Positions 42,876 to 55,154 of a DNA stretch of 64,000 nucleotides are shown here, one piece after another. Source of the stretch: Undaria pinnatifida. Lineage: Eukaryota; Sar; Phaeophyceae; Laminariales; Alariaceae. Under the pieces are notes generated by a model. The model searched no databases. It saw only the letters and a list, made by a program, of their open reading frames with translations, and had not been told where the DNA came from. How positions within the stretch are numbered: position 1 is the first letter of the stretch; each line of letters begins with the position of its first letter. The stretch is taken from assembly GCA_012845835.1 (NCBI GenBank), contig JABAKD010000008.1, positions 8,855,709 through 8,919,708 on the forward strand, given 5' to 3'. The position numbers and the translations under genes are program-made.

Positions 42876-45800
42876 ATGGGATCAGATGGGACTGCGAGTC
42901 CTACAGAGCGAGACGGCTCTAACGCCAAGAAGCGATTCAGCCAGACAGATGCTGCTGCTAACTTGGAAGCCCTGACCAACCTGGAAGCAGGAGTGCTGAA
43001 GCTGGAGAGGGAGGGCCTCGCCTGCGCGGGAGGGCCGTACTCTCCGGGGGGGAATGAGATCGAGGCGAGGATGCCGCTGCGCTCGAGGTTGCAAGAGCTG
43101 GCCACTTTTGTAGCCTGGTTTGCTCTGATCGCGTCTTGCACCATGCAGTACCCGATGGTCTGGGTGGCCTTTTGGAATCATATCGAAGCGCTGCGTGTCC
43201 ACATGTACTCGTTCCATCGGAGGAGCTTCTCGCTGCCGCTGTGGGGGCTGTGGGTGGCGCTGCTGCTGGGGTACCGGCGTATGATATACCGCCGAATCAC
43301 TCCGGACTTGGGTGCGCTGTTCCTCCACACGGAGGTGTTCGCGTGTGTGGTGCTGTGCATGACCGGTGAGTAATAACAGATAATGTGTCTCAGGAATGTT
43401 TTCGTTGTCATGCCCCGCCTTGCAAACACCACAACAATGGCTGATCGTGCTGCTGCTGCCGCTTCTGCGGCTATAATACGTGTATACATGGGTAGATGCA
43501 GGTCATTGGCAGCACTGCGACCGTGACACACACCATCTGTGCTCGATAGAAACTTGGAGGCGCTGCTTCCTCCTCCTCCTTATCCTCGATCGAACAATTG
43601 TTTTCGCACCTACATCCCTACTCGCATCATACCATACTCGTAGCAGTTCAGTCAGTGTCCCAGATTCTTACTAATATTTTTTTGCGTTGCTGCAGCTTCT
43701 TTGGACTGGTCTTCGTCTTTGCAATCGTCCCCCTGTCTATTTTCTATACAACACGACTCGAGTACGAAGAAGCTTTATTGTTAACGGCTTCGTCCCGATC
43801 GAAGGATTATTCTTGTTGCGAGCGGACCGAGCTCTTCTCCGTGACGCCGAACTCCCAAGGCGTGATCCCTTGACCTTCCTACTTTGCCAGCATGGTCTTG
43901 GAATTGAGTTGTGTTCCTTCGTTGGAGGTGTCGTGGACCAAATTCCTATTCCAGTTGTCGGCATCAAGTTGTTTTGGTCGCGACCTCATTATTTTTTGCT
44001 GTTCTTTATTCTAGTGTGCTTGGCTTGATTGAGTTCAACTGCGCTCATGACGATTTGATGCTTTCTTTTCTATTCAAGATTAATGGCAGGACACATTTGA
44101 GCAAGAGCAGGACGTTATTAGGCACTCGTATTATTTAAGCACGCGTATGACATAGTATGATAGGTTCGAGTGGTACGGGATGAGTTTTTCCCGCGCTGTC
44201 TCTCTTTCGGCCGTTTTGATTGTTTCATCCGCCATGCCATGCCACGCATTGCACGTGTGACTGCTGATCTCCGCTACCACTGCTGCTGCCGCTGCTGTGC
44301 GTTTATCCTGCGCGGTGGCTGTGCGTTCCGCTGAACTATTGCTGTAACTCCAGTACCTGGTATGATATTTTGTTAAACGCGGCGCGAATGCACTACTTCT
44401 ATGGTTCTTATCGACTACGAGTAACGTCAAAACGTTAGAATCCCAACATGCTAAGCTGTATACCATGTTCCGAGTACATATACTCCAGACTACTATGCTG
44501 CACGTGCACGTTACATTGTAGTATATACCCACATCATACGTGCGTCCCAGGATAAGTGATCCGCTCCTCCGAATATCCTGATACAGCAGTACCCGATATA
44601 TCTCTCCCAACACGGCGGAAATTCCGTGCATTCACCGCCTTCCGCCTTTAGCATCCCGAAAGCCCGCATACCAACCAATAATCCCGTGCACGCCTTCTGC
44701 TTTGTATGGTTGGTGTTCCTGCGTGTTCTTTACATTTAAGTGATATTTTATTTCCACCCATTTACCTACATCCAGCGCAACCAGTGTCGCAACCAGTGTC
44801 CGTGGCGATGCCTCATAGAGAGACGTGCTCCGTGGTCACAAACTGCGAGACAGAGATTGCTATTTTAGTCTTATCTATTACCAGGTAAGTATTATTTGTA
44901 CAGCAAGGCGATTTGGCGAGGCAATGCCGAACGCAATAAGCACGCAGGCAAAAATTTCAAGAATGCAAGCCAGCACACCTTACTATTTGCGGTGAAAAAG
45001 AACAAAAAAGTACGAAAAAAAGTAAGAAGAAAAATATACGAAAAATATAAATGCAATGAAAAAAACTGGAAAAAAGCAGCTGGAAAGAAAAAGAGAAACA
45101 GGACGGCGCGGCAACAATGAAAAGCGAAGCACAATAAACAGCCAGCAACTACAAGCAGTAGCAACACAGCAGATGACGCCATACCACCAACATCGGGGGC
45201 AGCGCCATGTTGGGTTTCGAATGACCCTACTGCTGCAGTAGCGGGAGCATTGCCGCATGGTCTATCATCTGCATACTGTTTCTAAAATTTAATGGCCAAA
45301 TCACCTCGCTGTATTTGCAATGTGTATCTCTGTCTCGTAGTCTGTGACAACAGCAAGCAGTGGCAAGAGCTCGTTTGGCTAGGAGGCATCGGCACGGACA
45401 CTGCTGTGCTGGATGTAGATGGATGGAAGTATCACTTAAATGTAAATAATGACTAACACACGCTGTTTCTGTAGACAGCAGGGGTGCGTCGCCCCCGTAC
45501 CGAATGCAAAAATGAAATCTACCAATAACAATTGATGAAGCAAAAACTCATTAACAAAGCAGATGACACGATGACAACGCCCGGCCGGCGTCGAGGCAGC
45601 ACCCAACTGGGTTCCGAATGCAAGTACTAGAGGGTTAGGAGCATTGATTGCTGCCTGGGCTGTGCTATACTTCCTGTAACTTCGACGGCGATGTCCACAT
45701 CATCGCCCCAACAGTCCCCACCGGTCGTATCCAAAAGGAAAACAGCGAGGGCTTCGTGAAGCCTAAGGGGAAACGTAAACATCCTGAAAAATAACGAGAA

Positions 45801-48800
45801 ATAAACCTGAAAATTACAATGGTGCCGAGCTTATCCCCGTACACCACCCATCATCTTGTACTGGTATGAACGTATGACTACCACACCAACCTCGTGCTCG
45901 TTTCGCCGTAAAAAAATTATCGTGTTCCGTAATTGGTGTTTGTTCCCCCTGCAAACAGTGACGGTCAACTTCGCGACTTTCGTGCACACCCCGGGAGAGG
46001 CCCTCTTCGATATCGGCTTCCTCGTCATCCCCGAGCAGGCCGTCGACTCGCCATGGCGACCGGTCAGCGACACGCTTACCGCCCTCCTGCCGGGCATCGC
46101 GCTCCTCAGGAGTCTCTTCATGGACCGCAAGCAGCGGGTCACGTTGATAACGTCCTGGTTTCGGCTGGTGTCGATCGTTTACATGCTGCGGTGTTTGACG
46201 ATAGGGCTGACGTCGATGCCCGGGCCGGCGCCGCACTGCCGGGATAAGGTGCTCTACAATCCGCCCACAAGCTTTCACGAGATTGCGACAAGAATGGGAG
46301 TGATGTGAGTCGTGGTTGGTTGGTTGGTTGGTTGGTAGTTTGGTTGGTGGGTTGGTTCCGTTTCATTGTTTTGTTCCATTATTTTGATATTTCTTGCTCT
46401 GTATTGTGTGTTTTTATGGTTTGGTTTGTTCTTTGCACTTGCAGTTTTGGTGTGTCTTGGGGGTCTTTTGTGCCAGAAACGCACTACTGCTGTGATGCTA
46501 CTTGTGTGATTTTGTTGGCGTGTTTGTCTCCCTTCTGATCGCGTTCTGTTGCACGATGCGTTTTCTTGTCGTAAGCAAAGAGCACGCGCTGCCTGAGCGA
46601 CTTTTTTTAATCTGTTCTGATTGTGGTTTTGGTGCTCGATTTCGCGTACGTATCGCTCTGCTTTGTTTGGCGGCCGATGAGCGGAAGCTGCGTGCTTCGA
46701 TTTGATATATCGTTGATCCGATCCGTCATTGATCGATCGTTGATGTGGTCGCGCCTAGCGTAGAACAATAAAATAAAGGTAGGAGAGGGGCGGCTGTCTC
46801 ATTGCGAACTGCGAACACAGCACAAGATAGTCGGACCAAACAGAACTCACCCATAGTCGCTGCTATAGTATGATATTTACACTATACTCGCGGGTGCTGT
46901 TTCGTACAGCTCGTACCCATCCATTTATCTCCTCCGGAGTTCTGTTCGGTGTTCGAGGTGATGCGTGGTGTCCTGTGAGCTGCTGACGACCCTCGGTTCC
47001 GGGCAACGTGTTTTTTTTTTCCTTGGGTTGGGGGTGAGGGTGAGGATGCGGGAATAATAGCATGTCTCGGTTAAATTTAATATGTTCTTTTTTTGGGTTT
47101 TGATGGATGTCTGACGTTGGGGGGAGGGGTGGCGTGGACGATTCCTATTGACACAACGTAAGACATGCACTACTGAAGGTGCAAGTGAGATAGGTTGGCA
47201 TTGCACGATTCCTGCGGGCAAGACGAACACTGCTGGAGGCACACGCGATTGAACTGTTCGTCTGTTTGCGTACGTACGGTGGGGGGGGGGACGGGGGGGG
47301 AAGGAAGAATAATTAAACGGGAGACGTCAAGTGTTGTGGCGGCCCCTCTCTCACCCTCTCACCCCACCCACCCAACCCTTGGACTCTCGTCTTGCTTTGT
47401 TGTTTCTGACGGTGCGCGACGGCAACAGGGTTGGGGATTTCAGCTCTTGCGGAGACTTGCTTTTCTCTGGACACGCGGCGTTCACGACGCTGACGATGTT
47501 GGTTTTCGTAAAGTCTTGGAGGGGACACGCGACGTACCGCGTGTGGAAGGTGCTTGGGGTGGTCTACTTGCTGACCATGTGCACGCTGGCGATTGCGGGG
47601 CGAAAACACTACACGGTGAGTTTCGTGGGGTGTCTGCGTGAAATCGGGTATTGGGCGTGGGGTTGGGTTTATACCTGCTACAGGCTGTAGGCGTCGGATT
47701 GATTTCATCAAGCTGCAAGCTGAACTCGAAGATGGATCGTCTCGTGGAAGGCAACTTGTTGCCCCGGGCTGCCGGAATGTTAGGTTTGCTGTGGCCAACG
47801 TCGATCGATGTTGGCGTTGTTTCTGCGCGCGAGGGTCGACGCGTCGAGTTTAGAAGCGTTGTAAAATGTTCAAGAGACACACATTCTCACGAAGGACGCA
47901 ACTGGAATTATGGTCGTGATTTGCGGGTGGGTGGGCGGGTGGATGGGTGGGCGAGTGGGTAGGTTATGTCTACTAGCGACACGACTGACCCGAGAACATG
48001 ATGATTTCGTTGGGTTGGGTTGGATTGGGGTGCGGCAGCATGAGCGGGTGGGTAGGTCGGTGGGTGGGTCGGTTGATCCCGAGGAAAACCGACGGCGATG
48101 CAGGAAATCGTTCGGGTTGGTTGCAGAGTATGTCAACCGATTGTCGGGGCACTTTTCTGCCGAGAAGGTTTTGCCGCGCTGTCGGTGCCGTACTGCTGTC
48201 GTGGGCCGGTGTTGGTGTCGGTGCCGGTGTGGTGTGTTGGTGTCCCCGTCTCGGTGTGACAGTGGTGTATGGGTGTCGGTGTGATTTTTTGTTGTCGGCG
48301 TCGGAGTCCCTGTCGATTTTGTTGTTTCTCTGGTGGGCCTTGCTTGACAAATACCGAGGGCAAGGTCGGGGGCATGCCGTTGTCATCGTCGTCGCAGTAG
48401 CTACCTTGTGCGCAAAGGACACAGTAGGTATCTTTCACCCAAGGGCAGAGTAGCTGCCGTCCTCCCCTTACCGCCCCATGGGCAGAGAGCTACCTTCTGC
48501 TGCTCCATACGCAGAGTAGGTATTTTTCGGCGTTAGACTAGAATAATCCTTCTGTCTAATACGCGGAGGTAAAACGATGACCTCAGGGTTTTTTTTCCGT
48601 TGACTTGGATGACGCCGACATGCGGACATGGTGTTGTTGAGTGTGGCGTTTTCCCGTGTTCCTTTTTTGCGGGCCCTTCGGTTGCACCTGTTTGGAAGGC
48701 AGCGGGAATGGAAGAGAGTATACAGTAGCTAGGAATATAATATCTGAGCGAGTCTTCGTGTTGGAGCCGATGCTCCGTCGATTGAATGCCGCACGCGTGG

Positions 48801-49231
48801 TGCCTGTTCCTACTTTTCCTGGCAGTGGAACTGGCTCGTAGGCTATGTTGAACGCGATGTAACTGTCCTACGCGCGATCTTTTTTCACGGTGGATCCATC
48901 TCGATTATTGGAACCAGTCCTGAATTCGCGTATGGTATCGTCTGTTCGACCTTTAGTGCTCCTTTAGAATTGGTCCCTCGCATGTTTTGTTTTTGCTCAC
49001 TGTATTCGTTTGTCCCTGTGTCGTTTTCGCGTATTGTCTGTTCTCCATCATCGCTTGCGCCAGGTGGACATTACGCTAGGGATCCTGATAGCGAGCTTAA
49101 CATTCTTCCGGTTTGAGAACGGGTGGAGAGCGTCGTTGAATGGGGGGGCGGCTAGCGCTAGCGTGACCGCGTCGGTGAAAGCCGCGTACGATCCGCGCAC
49201 GGAAAAGAAAAACGCGCCATGGGTAGTCTGA
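42876..49231 (+). CDS. Sphingomyelin-synthase-family enzyme (PAP2_C type), four exons
   Basis: Exons 42876-43365, 45959-46304, 47429-47615 and 49064-49231 (TGA). Donors are all GTGAG(T), acceptors CAG; phases 1, 2 and 0 agree, giving 396 residues from ATG at 42876. The family transfers a phospho-head-group to ceramide in Golgi, ER or plasma membrane. Known family motifs are present: LRCLTIGLTSMPGP in the D2 position, CGDLLFSGH (D3) and HYTVD (D4). The expected triad is His294, His339 and Asp343, spaced 45 and 4 apart, close to the animal enzymes. Hydrophobic segments fit a six-pass membrane protein. A hydrophilic N-terminal 60 residues precedes them. The intron between exons 3 and 4 falls exactly inside the HYT|VD motif. 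The head-group donor (choline, ethanolamine or inositol lipid) cannot be told from sequence. Antisense frames over exons 1 and 4 are shadows. Confidence 0.92.
43366..45958 (+). other. Intron 1 of the sphingomyelin-synthase-family gene
   Basis: 2.6 kb with GTGAGT donor and GCAAACAG acceptor. Contents are mostly unique, with TACC(A/T)GGTA motifs at about 44355 and 44881 and an A-rich stretch at 44990-45070. No nested gene is supported. Confidence 0.7.
46318..46350. repeat. Short (TTGG)n repeat
   Basis: About 30 bp of TTGG units a few bases after the donor of exon 2 of the sphingomyelin-synthase-family gene. Confidence 0.85.
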
Positions 49232-51530
49232 CAGGTCGGACCTTTTTTTATAGCGACGATGTGGGGGGTATAGGCGGAGGTGGTGCGGGAAGGGGGCGGA
49301 GATGGAGGCGGTTGGGATCGGGTCTGGTCTGATCGGGTCGGATCAAGTTGGATCGGATTGGACCGCATCGAGAGGACTAAGGGCGGCGGAGATGGGGCTT
49401 TGCCCGAAACCTTTTTTAAAGTTTTGCGTGTTCGCTCGGCAGTGAGGTTAAACGGATTCGTCGTCCTCTCCACCATATTTGGCCGTTCACGAGGGTGGAG
49501 GTCGTCTGAAGGAAAAATGAGAGCGCTAGCGAACGATTCGAACGTGACCGCGGTCGGTCGATCATTTTTCTCCGACGAACCAACCGCAAGGGGGGGAGGA
49601 AGGGCGTCAGATGGTACCTTTGTCGTCCTGGTAGGATCGGATAGAAGAGTTTTTTTTCCGCGGTAGGTTGTTGTAAGCGGAGATATTAGTGATTGCTGAA
49701 CCCTGTCTCGTTGCCTCCCCCGATTCCCTGTGCTTGCGTGGTCGATCAGTGGTTTTTGTGGTTGGATTAGGTTGTTTGCTGAGAAGCGTAAACCGTTGTG
49801 TGCTCTAGCTGTACCGTTTCTGTTGGCATAGTCAACCATGGAGAGAGGTTTGGGACTTTTGTGTGGAGGGGTAATGGGGGGACGGGGGGTGGTTTGTATG
49901 TTGCCACGCCGTTTGTACTTTTTTTTTACCAATGGTCCGGATGTGCAGGTAAGATATGATAGCGTTATAGGTAAGATTTTACAGTAGAGTTGCTTGTTTC
50001 CATGTGTGTTTCTCCTTTGGTCTTTTTTATCGTGTCGAGGGGCGGGCTGTTGCGGTGATTTGGTTTGGCTGCCGTGATTCCGCGCCTGTTCGGCGGGGAT
50101 ACGAAGCGAGGTAGACGAGAAAAGAAGCCAAAGGCGCAAGAGAAAGTCACGAACAAAACCAAAAAATAAAACAAAGTGCCTTCGAGTTTCCAAGCGAAGA
50201 GCGCTCCACTCCCGTGAATGGAATTGAGTAGGGGGTACGCGGAAACCGATAGAGGGTAGTACCGAGGCGTTTTGAGCAGGGGACACCCTGTCTTGACTAG
50301 CCGCCGCCGCCCCCAGCCGCTGCGAGTGACGGGTGATGTCGTTAATGGGTGACAGTTTCAAGCGTCCAGGCTCGAGATTGCCTAGATGGAATCGAGAGGC
50401 AGAGGAGAAGGAGCGCAGAAAGCGACGTTCGTGTGGCATCCATGGTCTGTCCCATGTTGGTTGGGGGATGACGACAAATATATACCTGGTAGGCTTTTTT
50501 GTTTCGAGTCGTAGAAAGAGGCCAGCATATCGCACACGTGGTCCGGCACTGCCGTCGAGTGTGTTCGTCTTTTATTTTGGGTTGGCGCGTGCTGTGTTCA
50601 TTGGTGCTTGCGCGCATGTGAGTCATTTCGCGCATGTTGCCGTGCCTGTGTTTCTGCTGTTTTCCTCTGGTTGTTTCCGCCGCCTTCTTGAACCTGTTTG
50701 TGGAAATTTGCGCCCGGTATGCGGCGGCTCCTTCCGCAGAATAGTCGAAATAGTGGCCCCTAGAGAATTTATTTTGTGTTTTGTCATTAGTTTGTCCTCG
50801 GTATTTGTCACGCCGCCACGGCAGTAGCAGCAGCAGCAGTGGCCGTCCTTCAAAGCAAACGGCCAGTTCTCTCGGTTCAACCTGCGACAAGGACTACTTG
50901 GTTCCCGTCTGTCCTCTGTTTACAGTTTTCAGCCTTTGCTCTCCTCGAGGAAGACAGATTTTTACTGGGTTGCCACCTCGAGCTTGCACTATCAAAAGGG
51001 GCAGACAAGGTTTTGTCGGTTGGCGACCATGCTGTAAAAGGACAAAGAACGTAGACAGTCAGTCAAGTCAGTATTGGTACTGCCACTTGGAAGTAGTATA
51101 AGTAGCAGTAGTGGTGAAAGGGTTTCTATTTCGGCTGCTGGTTTTCTCGATAAGTTTGTAAATATTCAACTCTGTACGCCACAAACGAGGGAGCGAGAAG
51201 GAGCATTCATTGATGAACCCTGGCGAGAGTATGTGCTTTTGACACAAAACTTGCGGGGGGGGGTATATGCTTTCGACATAACAACAGCACTTTCACGGCG
51301 AGAGGGGACTCCAACCAGCAGCCGTACGTAGTACTGTGAGCTTTCGATACGGTACTTTGAAGGGTGGGCACGGGGGGGGGGCGTTGTCTACCGGTGAATC
51401 GCATTGTACACCGGGAAAAAAATATCAAAAAGTGTCAAACTGAAGACAAAATAAGGCCGGTGTGACCTGCCCGCGTCGGCTAACGGCCGACAGAAAAGAA
51501 CACGAGCACTACTAGCTAGTACTAGTACTA
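49232..51530. other. 3' flank of the sphingomyelin-synthase-family gene
   Basis: Contains a GGATCGG-rich stretch (about 49316-49370). A 495-codon minus-strand frame at 50535-49048 starts with GTG and overlaps exon 4 antisense. Plus-strand frames at 50839-51331 (for example LEEDRFLLGCHLELALSKGA) look mildly protein-like but have no joinable exons. I call no gene. Confidence 0.35.
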
Positions 51531-51535
51531 GTTAG

Positions 51536-51553
51536 TTCTAGTATTACTACTAT

Positions 51554-51631
<78 letters not shown>

Positions 51632-51655
51632 CACTATTACTACTACCACTATGTT
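51536..51655. repeat. (TAC)n trinucleotide microsatellite
   Basis: About 110 bp of near-perfect ACT/TAC repeats, ending in ACCACTATTACTACTACCAC. All frames stay open; the poly-Val minus frame is artefactual. Confidence 0.97.
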
Positions 51656-51681
51656 ATACAAATAAAAATACGCTCCATGGA

Positions 51682-51870
51682 CCAGCTGTGAGATCGGAGA
51701 CAAAGATTTCGTCGAGACTAGTAAATAGTCTTTGCAAGCTGTGTGTGTGATACTCCGATCGCGCGTATTGCTGGGTGTGTGTCCATGCTGAGGATATACG
51801 AAGTAGGTCGGCGACTCCCCTTAGAACTACAATGTTGCGTGTACCAGGGTTAATAGGGTGATGTTAAGCA
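51682..51870 (+). repeat. Dispersed repeat R2, copy 1
   Basis: Landmarks: AGCTGTGAGATCG, TTTGCAAGCTGTGTGTG, GATACTCCGATCGCGCGT, GGTCGGCGACTCCCCTT. Same order in copies at 54697-54860 and 56521-56780. It leads directly into repeat R1. Confidence 0.85.
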
Positions 51871-52350
51871 ACCTGTGCACGGAAACTATACAACACGTTT
51901 TTGAGGGGGACAAAATCTGACGGCTGTGGAAGGAATGTGCTGCAATTCATCATAAGTGCTTTGTATATATATCCTGTAAGTCGTATAACAGGTGAGGAGA
52001 GGGCGGAGTTTGTAATAGGTGAGGGGAGGGCGGAGTTTTTTAAGGGGGGGGGGGGGGGGGGGGGGGGGGAGGGGGCGGGCGGAGGGGGGAGGCGGTGTAT
52101 TCAATTTTTGCATGGCCGTAGTCGTATGGCCATAGACCCTCTCGCATCCCTACTATGTATGCCGGAACGGAGCACGTCGGGTTTTCACCAGCCAGACAGA
52201 CATTGCTTGCACCAAGCGCGAAGCGCCACTGGGATGTTCGGCGAGTCGCATGAAAGGTGAACTGCATCCTTCCAAGAACCGCTCGACGGGCTTCGCCACC
52301 TTGTTGTGCCTGTCTCTTTCTTGCTTGCGGATGACAGCGCCAATGAGTTA
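51871..52350 (+). repeat. Dispersed repeat R1, long copy 2
   Basis: Begins near CTGTGCACGGAAACTATA and runs through TTTTTGAGGGGGACAAAATC, a 25-bp G run at about 52046, the GCATGGCCGTAGTCGTATGG core at 52110 and GCATCCTTCCAAGAACCGCT to a block ending GCGCCAATGAGTTA. Nearly parallel to 52880-53350. Confidence 0.88.
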
Positions 52351-52879
52351 CTTTGTTTCTGGTGCGGCCACTCCAGAGACAGCAATGAATGGGCATTACT
52401 ATATAACTGCCTCGTGGGTGCCTTAACATTTTCACGCTATAGACTACATACGTAATGCGATCATTCCCCTTGTGTGCGGAGTTAGGGTTCTCCACCCCGC
52501 ACACAACACGATGATCTAACTCGATAACCATCATGGCGACCGCCATAAAAAACGAAACAAAAAAACCGTTTCCCTGGTTGCCTAGCTCACGTAGTGGTTG
52601 GTATGTGTTGCGGCGTCGTTGCCACTCAGCGCCAACCCCAATATACTACATATTGTGTGATGCTTTACAGCGTTGGTGCGGCCAACAGTTGGCCTGGGCT
52701 AGTAATGATATGGTATTGCCCTGGGAGCCAAATTGCCCTGGGAGCCTAACAAGGCGCAAGATCTGGGATACGGAAACGATCTAAAAGAGTTCCATATGCC
52801 TTTGAAGGCATGTACGTGTGCGTATAGGAAAAAGGGGATGATCCCACTCATAAATGGGTGCGGGGCGGGGCGGCAAATC

Positions 52880-53350
52880 AACCTGTCTGTGCGCGGAAAC
52901 TATAAAACCCGTTTTTGAGGGGGGACAAAATCTGACGGCTGTGGAAGGAATGCATCAGTTTATCGTGCATATATATCCCGTAAGTGTATAATGGGTGAGG
53001 GCAGGGCAGGGTTTCCAAGGGGGGGGGGGGGCGGGGGATTGAAGAGAGGGGGGGGGGGGGAAGGGGGCGGGGCGGGGGGTAGGGGGAGGTACTCAGTTTG
53101 TGCATGGCCGCAGTCGTATGACCATAGACCCTCGCATCCCTACTATGCCGGGATGGAGCACGGTGGGTTTTCACCAATCAGGCAGACATTGCTTGCACCA
53201 AGTGCGAAGGGCCGTGAGGTGTTCGGCAAGTCGCATGAAGGGTGAACTGCATCCTTCCAAGAACCGCTCGTAAGACGTACTTTGGCACCTTGTGCCTGCT
53301 TTCTTGCTTACGGAGATCTGACAGCGCCAATGAGTTATATTTTGTTTTCT
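52880..53350 (+). repeat. Dispersed repeat R1, long copy 3
   Basis: Tandem-oriented partner of 51871-52350 with the same block order: GTGCGCGGAAACTATAAAAC, G-rich runs, CATGGCCGCAGTCGTATGAC, TTCCAAGAACCGCTCG, GCGCCAATGAGTTA. The two copies begin about 1 kb apart, which suggests duplication of the whole segment. Confidence 0.88.
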
Positions 53351-54696
53351 GGTGTGCCCCGGGGGGGTTCCAGCAGTTTTAGGTCGCATAAATGTATTGG
53401 AGCTTTTATATACTGTACGCGTGGTGCTAGGTCGAGGCAATGGTGGAAGTGGCGGGGAAGGAGGGGGCGGGGGGAAGGTTACTTTGAGCTTCAAGACCAT
53501 ATATTAGATGAATTGAAGCTACCGCATGGATGGCTCGAAATGTGTACAGAGAGAGAGTGATATACGTCACCTCTCGGGTATAACGTAATGGTGGTGTTCT
53601 TGTGTATATGTTTGGTTTGTGTTATTTCTTCACTGGGTTATTCTTCCACTTCCACTGCAGAGTTGAGTTATGACTGGAGCCTGCCCTGTGACCACGGACT
53701 TGATTAATTATGCGAGTTAATGTGACAACAACAGAAAAGAAAACGACAACGGCATCGATTGATTGGTGGCGTGGTGTACTATGTAGTTATTATTTGGTGA
53801 GATGATGAGATGGGGACGCTATCAACGACAAACGGCAAATCAGCACACAGCACATGACAGCACAGAGCACACACATACATATCATGTGAGATACGAGACA
53901 AGACAAGGTACCTTGTACGTATTACAAGGCGCTTTGCTCCACGGGCGGCATTCGCCCCCGCTACTACAGCAAAAAGAGTCTAGAACAAAAAGACAGGTCT
54001 CGTCCTTTTGTTTTTTATTTGGCACAACTTACAACTTGCAAATTCGAAGAGCTCCAAAGCCAAATAATAACTAACTGGACGTCGCGTTCACGCATGGTGC
54101 GATGAATCACATCATGAGGATTAGACCTACATCATGATTCATCCGAACGAAATAATAAGGAGTCCTGTAAGGACACGGAGAGAAGAGTACGCGGTGGTAG
54201 TAGTAGTCGTCAGTTGAGTTGGAAATAAATCAGAAAGGCAAGTCCTTCGCTCATCACCACCACCACCACCAGCAGCAGCAGCAGCAGCACAGCTGTCGTT
54301 CTTTTTTCGACGACCTTCTCCGTAAATTTTGTGCAACTACTACTATTAATACTGGTGTATTAACGAAACATAGATGTACCACGCGCACAGCTTGCAAAGT
54401 TGAGTCTCAACCATTCAATCGGTCGCAATCACAGCTGCTGACGTTTTTCCATTTTTACATGGCAAAGTTTTTTTTTGTAGTAGAGTGTCGTATCAGTGCA
54501 CAGAACGATTATTATTATGGAAAATCGTCCTGTTGACCCTCACAACATCCGGGGGGTTCACACTGACCTATATCTTTCATGAAGGATCAAATATATAGAC
54601 ACGCGCGAACGACCTTCCGTAAATTTTGTGCCACTAACTCTGTATATTAACGAAACATTGATGGTAAAAATATTAAATATACTCACTCCATCCAGC
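53351..54696. other. Repeat-derived and unassigned sequence
   Basis: Includes CCTGTGACCACGGACTTGAT at about 53689, which also occurs in variant form at 31419 and 39712 and inverted near 33065. Also a CACCAC/CAGCAG tract (54259-54290), and a partial duplication: 54310-54370 resembles 54605-54660 (CCGTAAATTTTGTGC, TATTAACGAAACAT). No gene supported. Confidence 0.45.
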
Positions 54697-54860
54697 TGGT
54701 GAGATCGAAGATTTTGTCGAAACTCATCTTTGCAAGCTGTGTGTAATGATACTCCGATCGCGTCGCGCGTATTACGGGTTGTGCGTCCTCATTAAGGATA
54801 TAGGTCGGCGACTCCCCTTGGAACTACATGTGTAGCTATCAGGGTCAACAGGGTGACGTT
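54697..54860 (+). repeat. Dispersed repeat R2, copy 2
   Basis: Same block order as 51682-51870. At 54790 it reads CTCATTAAGGATATAGG without any insertion: the empty site for the 82-bp element found in copy 3. Confidence 0.88.
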
Positions 54861-54864
54861 AGAC

Positions 54865-55145
54865 AGTCTGTGCGCGGAAACTATGATACAACCCGTTTTT
54901 GAGGGGGACAAAATCTGACAGCTGTGGAAGGAAATGCATCAGTTTATCAAGTGTATCCTGTCAGTCGTATAACCGGTGAGGGGAGGGCGGAGTTTCGAAG
55001 AGCGTTGGGGCATGGGTTTGAACAAGAGGGAGCGGGGGCGGGGGGCGGGGGGGGTGGAGCGGGCGAGGCAACTCAATTTGTGCGTGGAAACTTTAAATCC
55101 TTCAAGGGGATAAATCTGACGGTTTTGGAAGGAATACACCAGTGT
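54865..55145 (+). repeat. Dispersed repeat R1, truncated copy 4
   Basis: Carries only the first half of R1: GTGCGCGGAAACTATGATAC, TTTTTGAGGGGGACAAAATC, G-rich run. The GCATGGCCGTAGTCG core is missing. A second short head of the same block recurs at about 55080. Confidence 0.75.
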
Positions 55146-55154
55146 TAGGGTATT

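Noticed and set aside
42269-43144. Minus-strand 291-codon frame with ATG
   Set aside because: Antisense to exon 1 of the sphingomyelin-synthase-family gene; low-complexity and unsupported by splicing.
49048-50535. Minus-strand 495-codon frame
   Set aside because: Starts with GTG, overlaps exon 4 of the sphingomyelin-synthase-family gene antisense, has no domain pattern and is rich in Thr/Pro/Arg as expected for a shadow.
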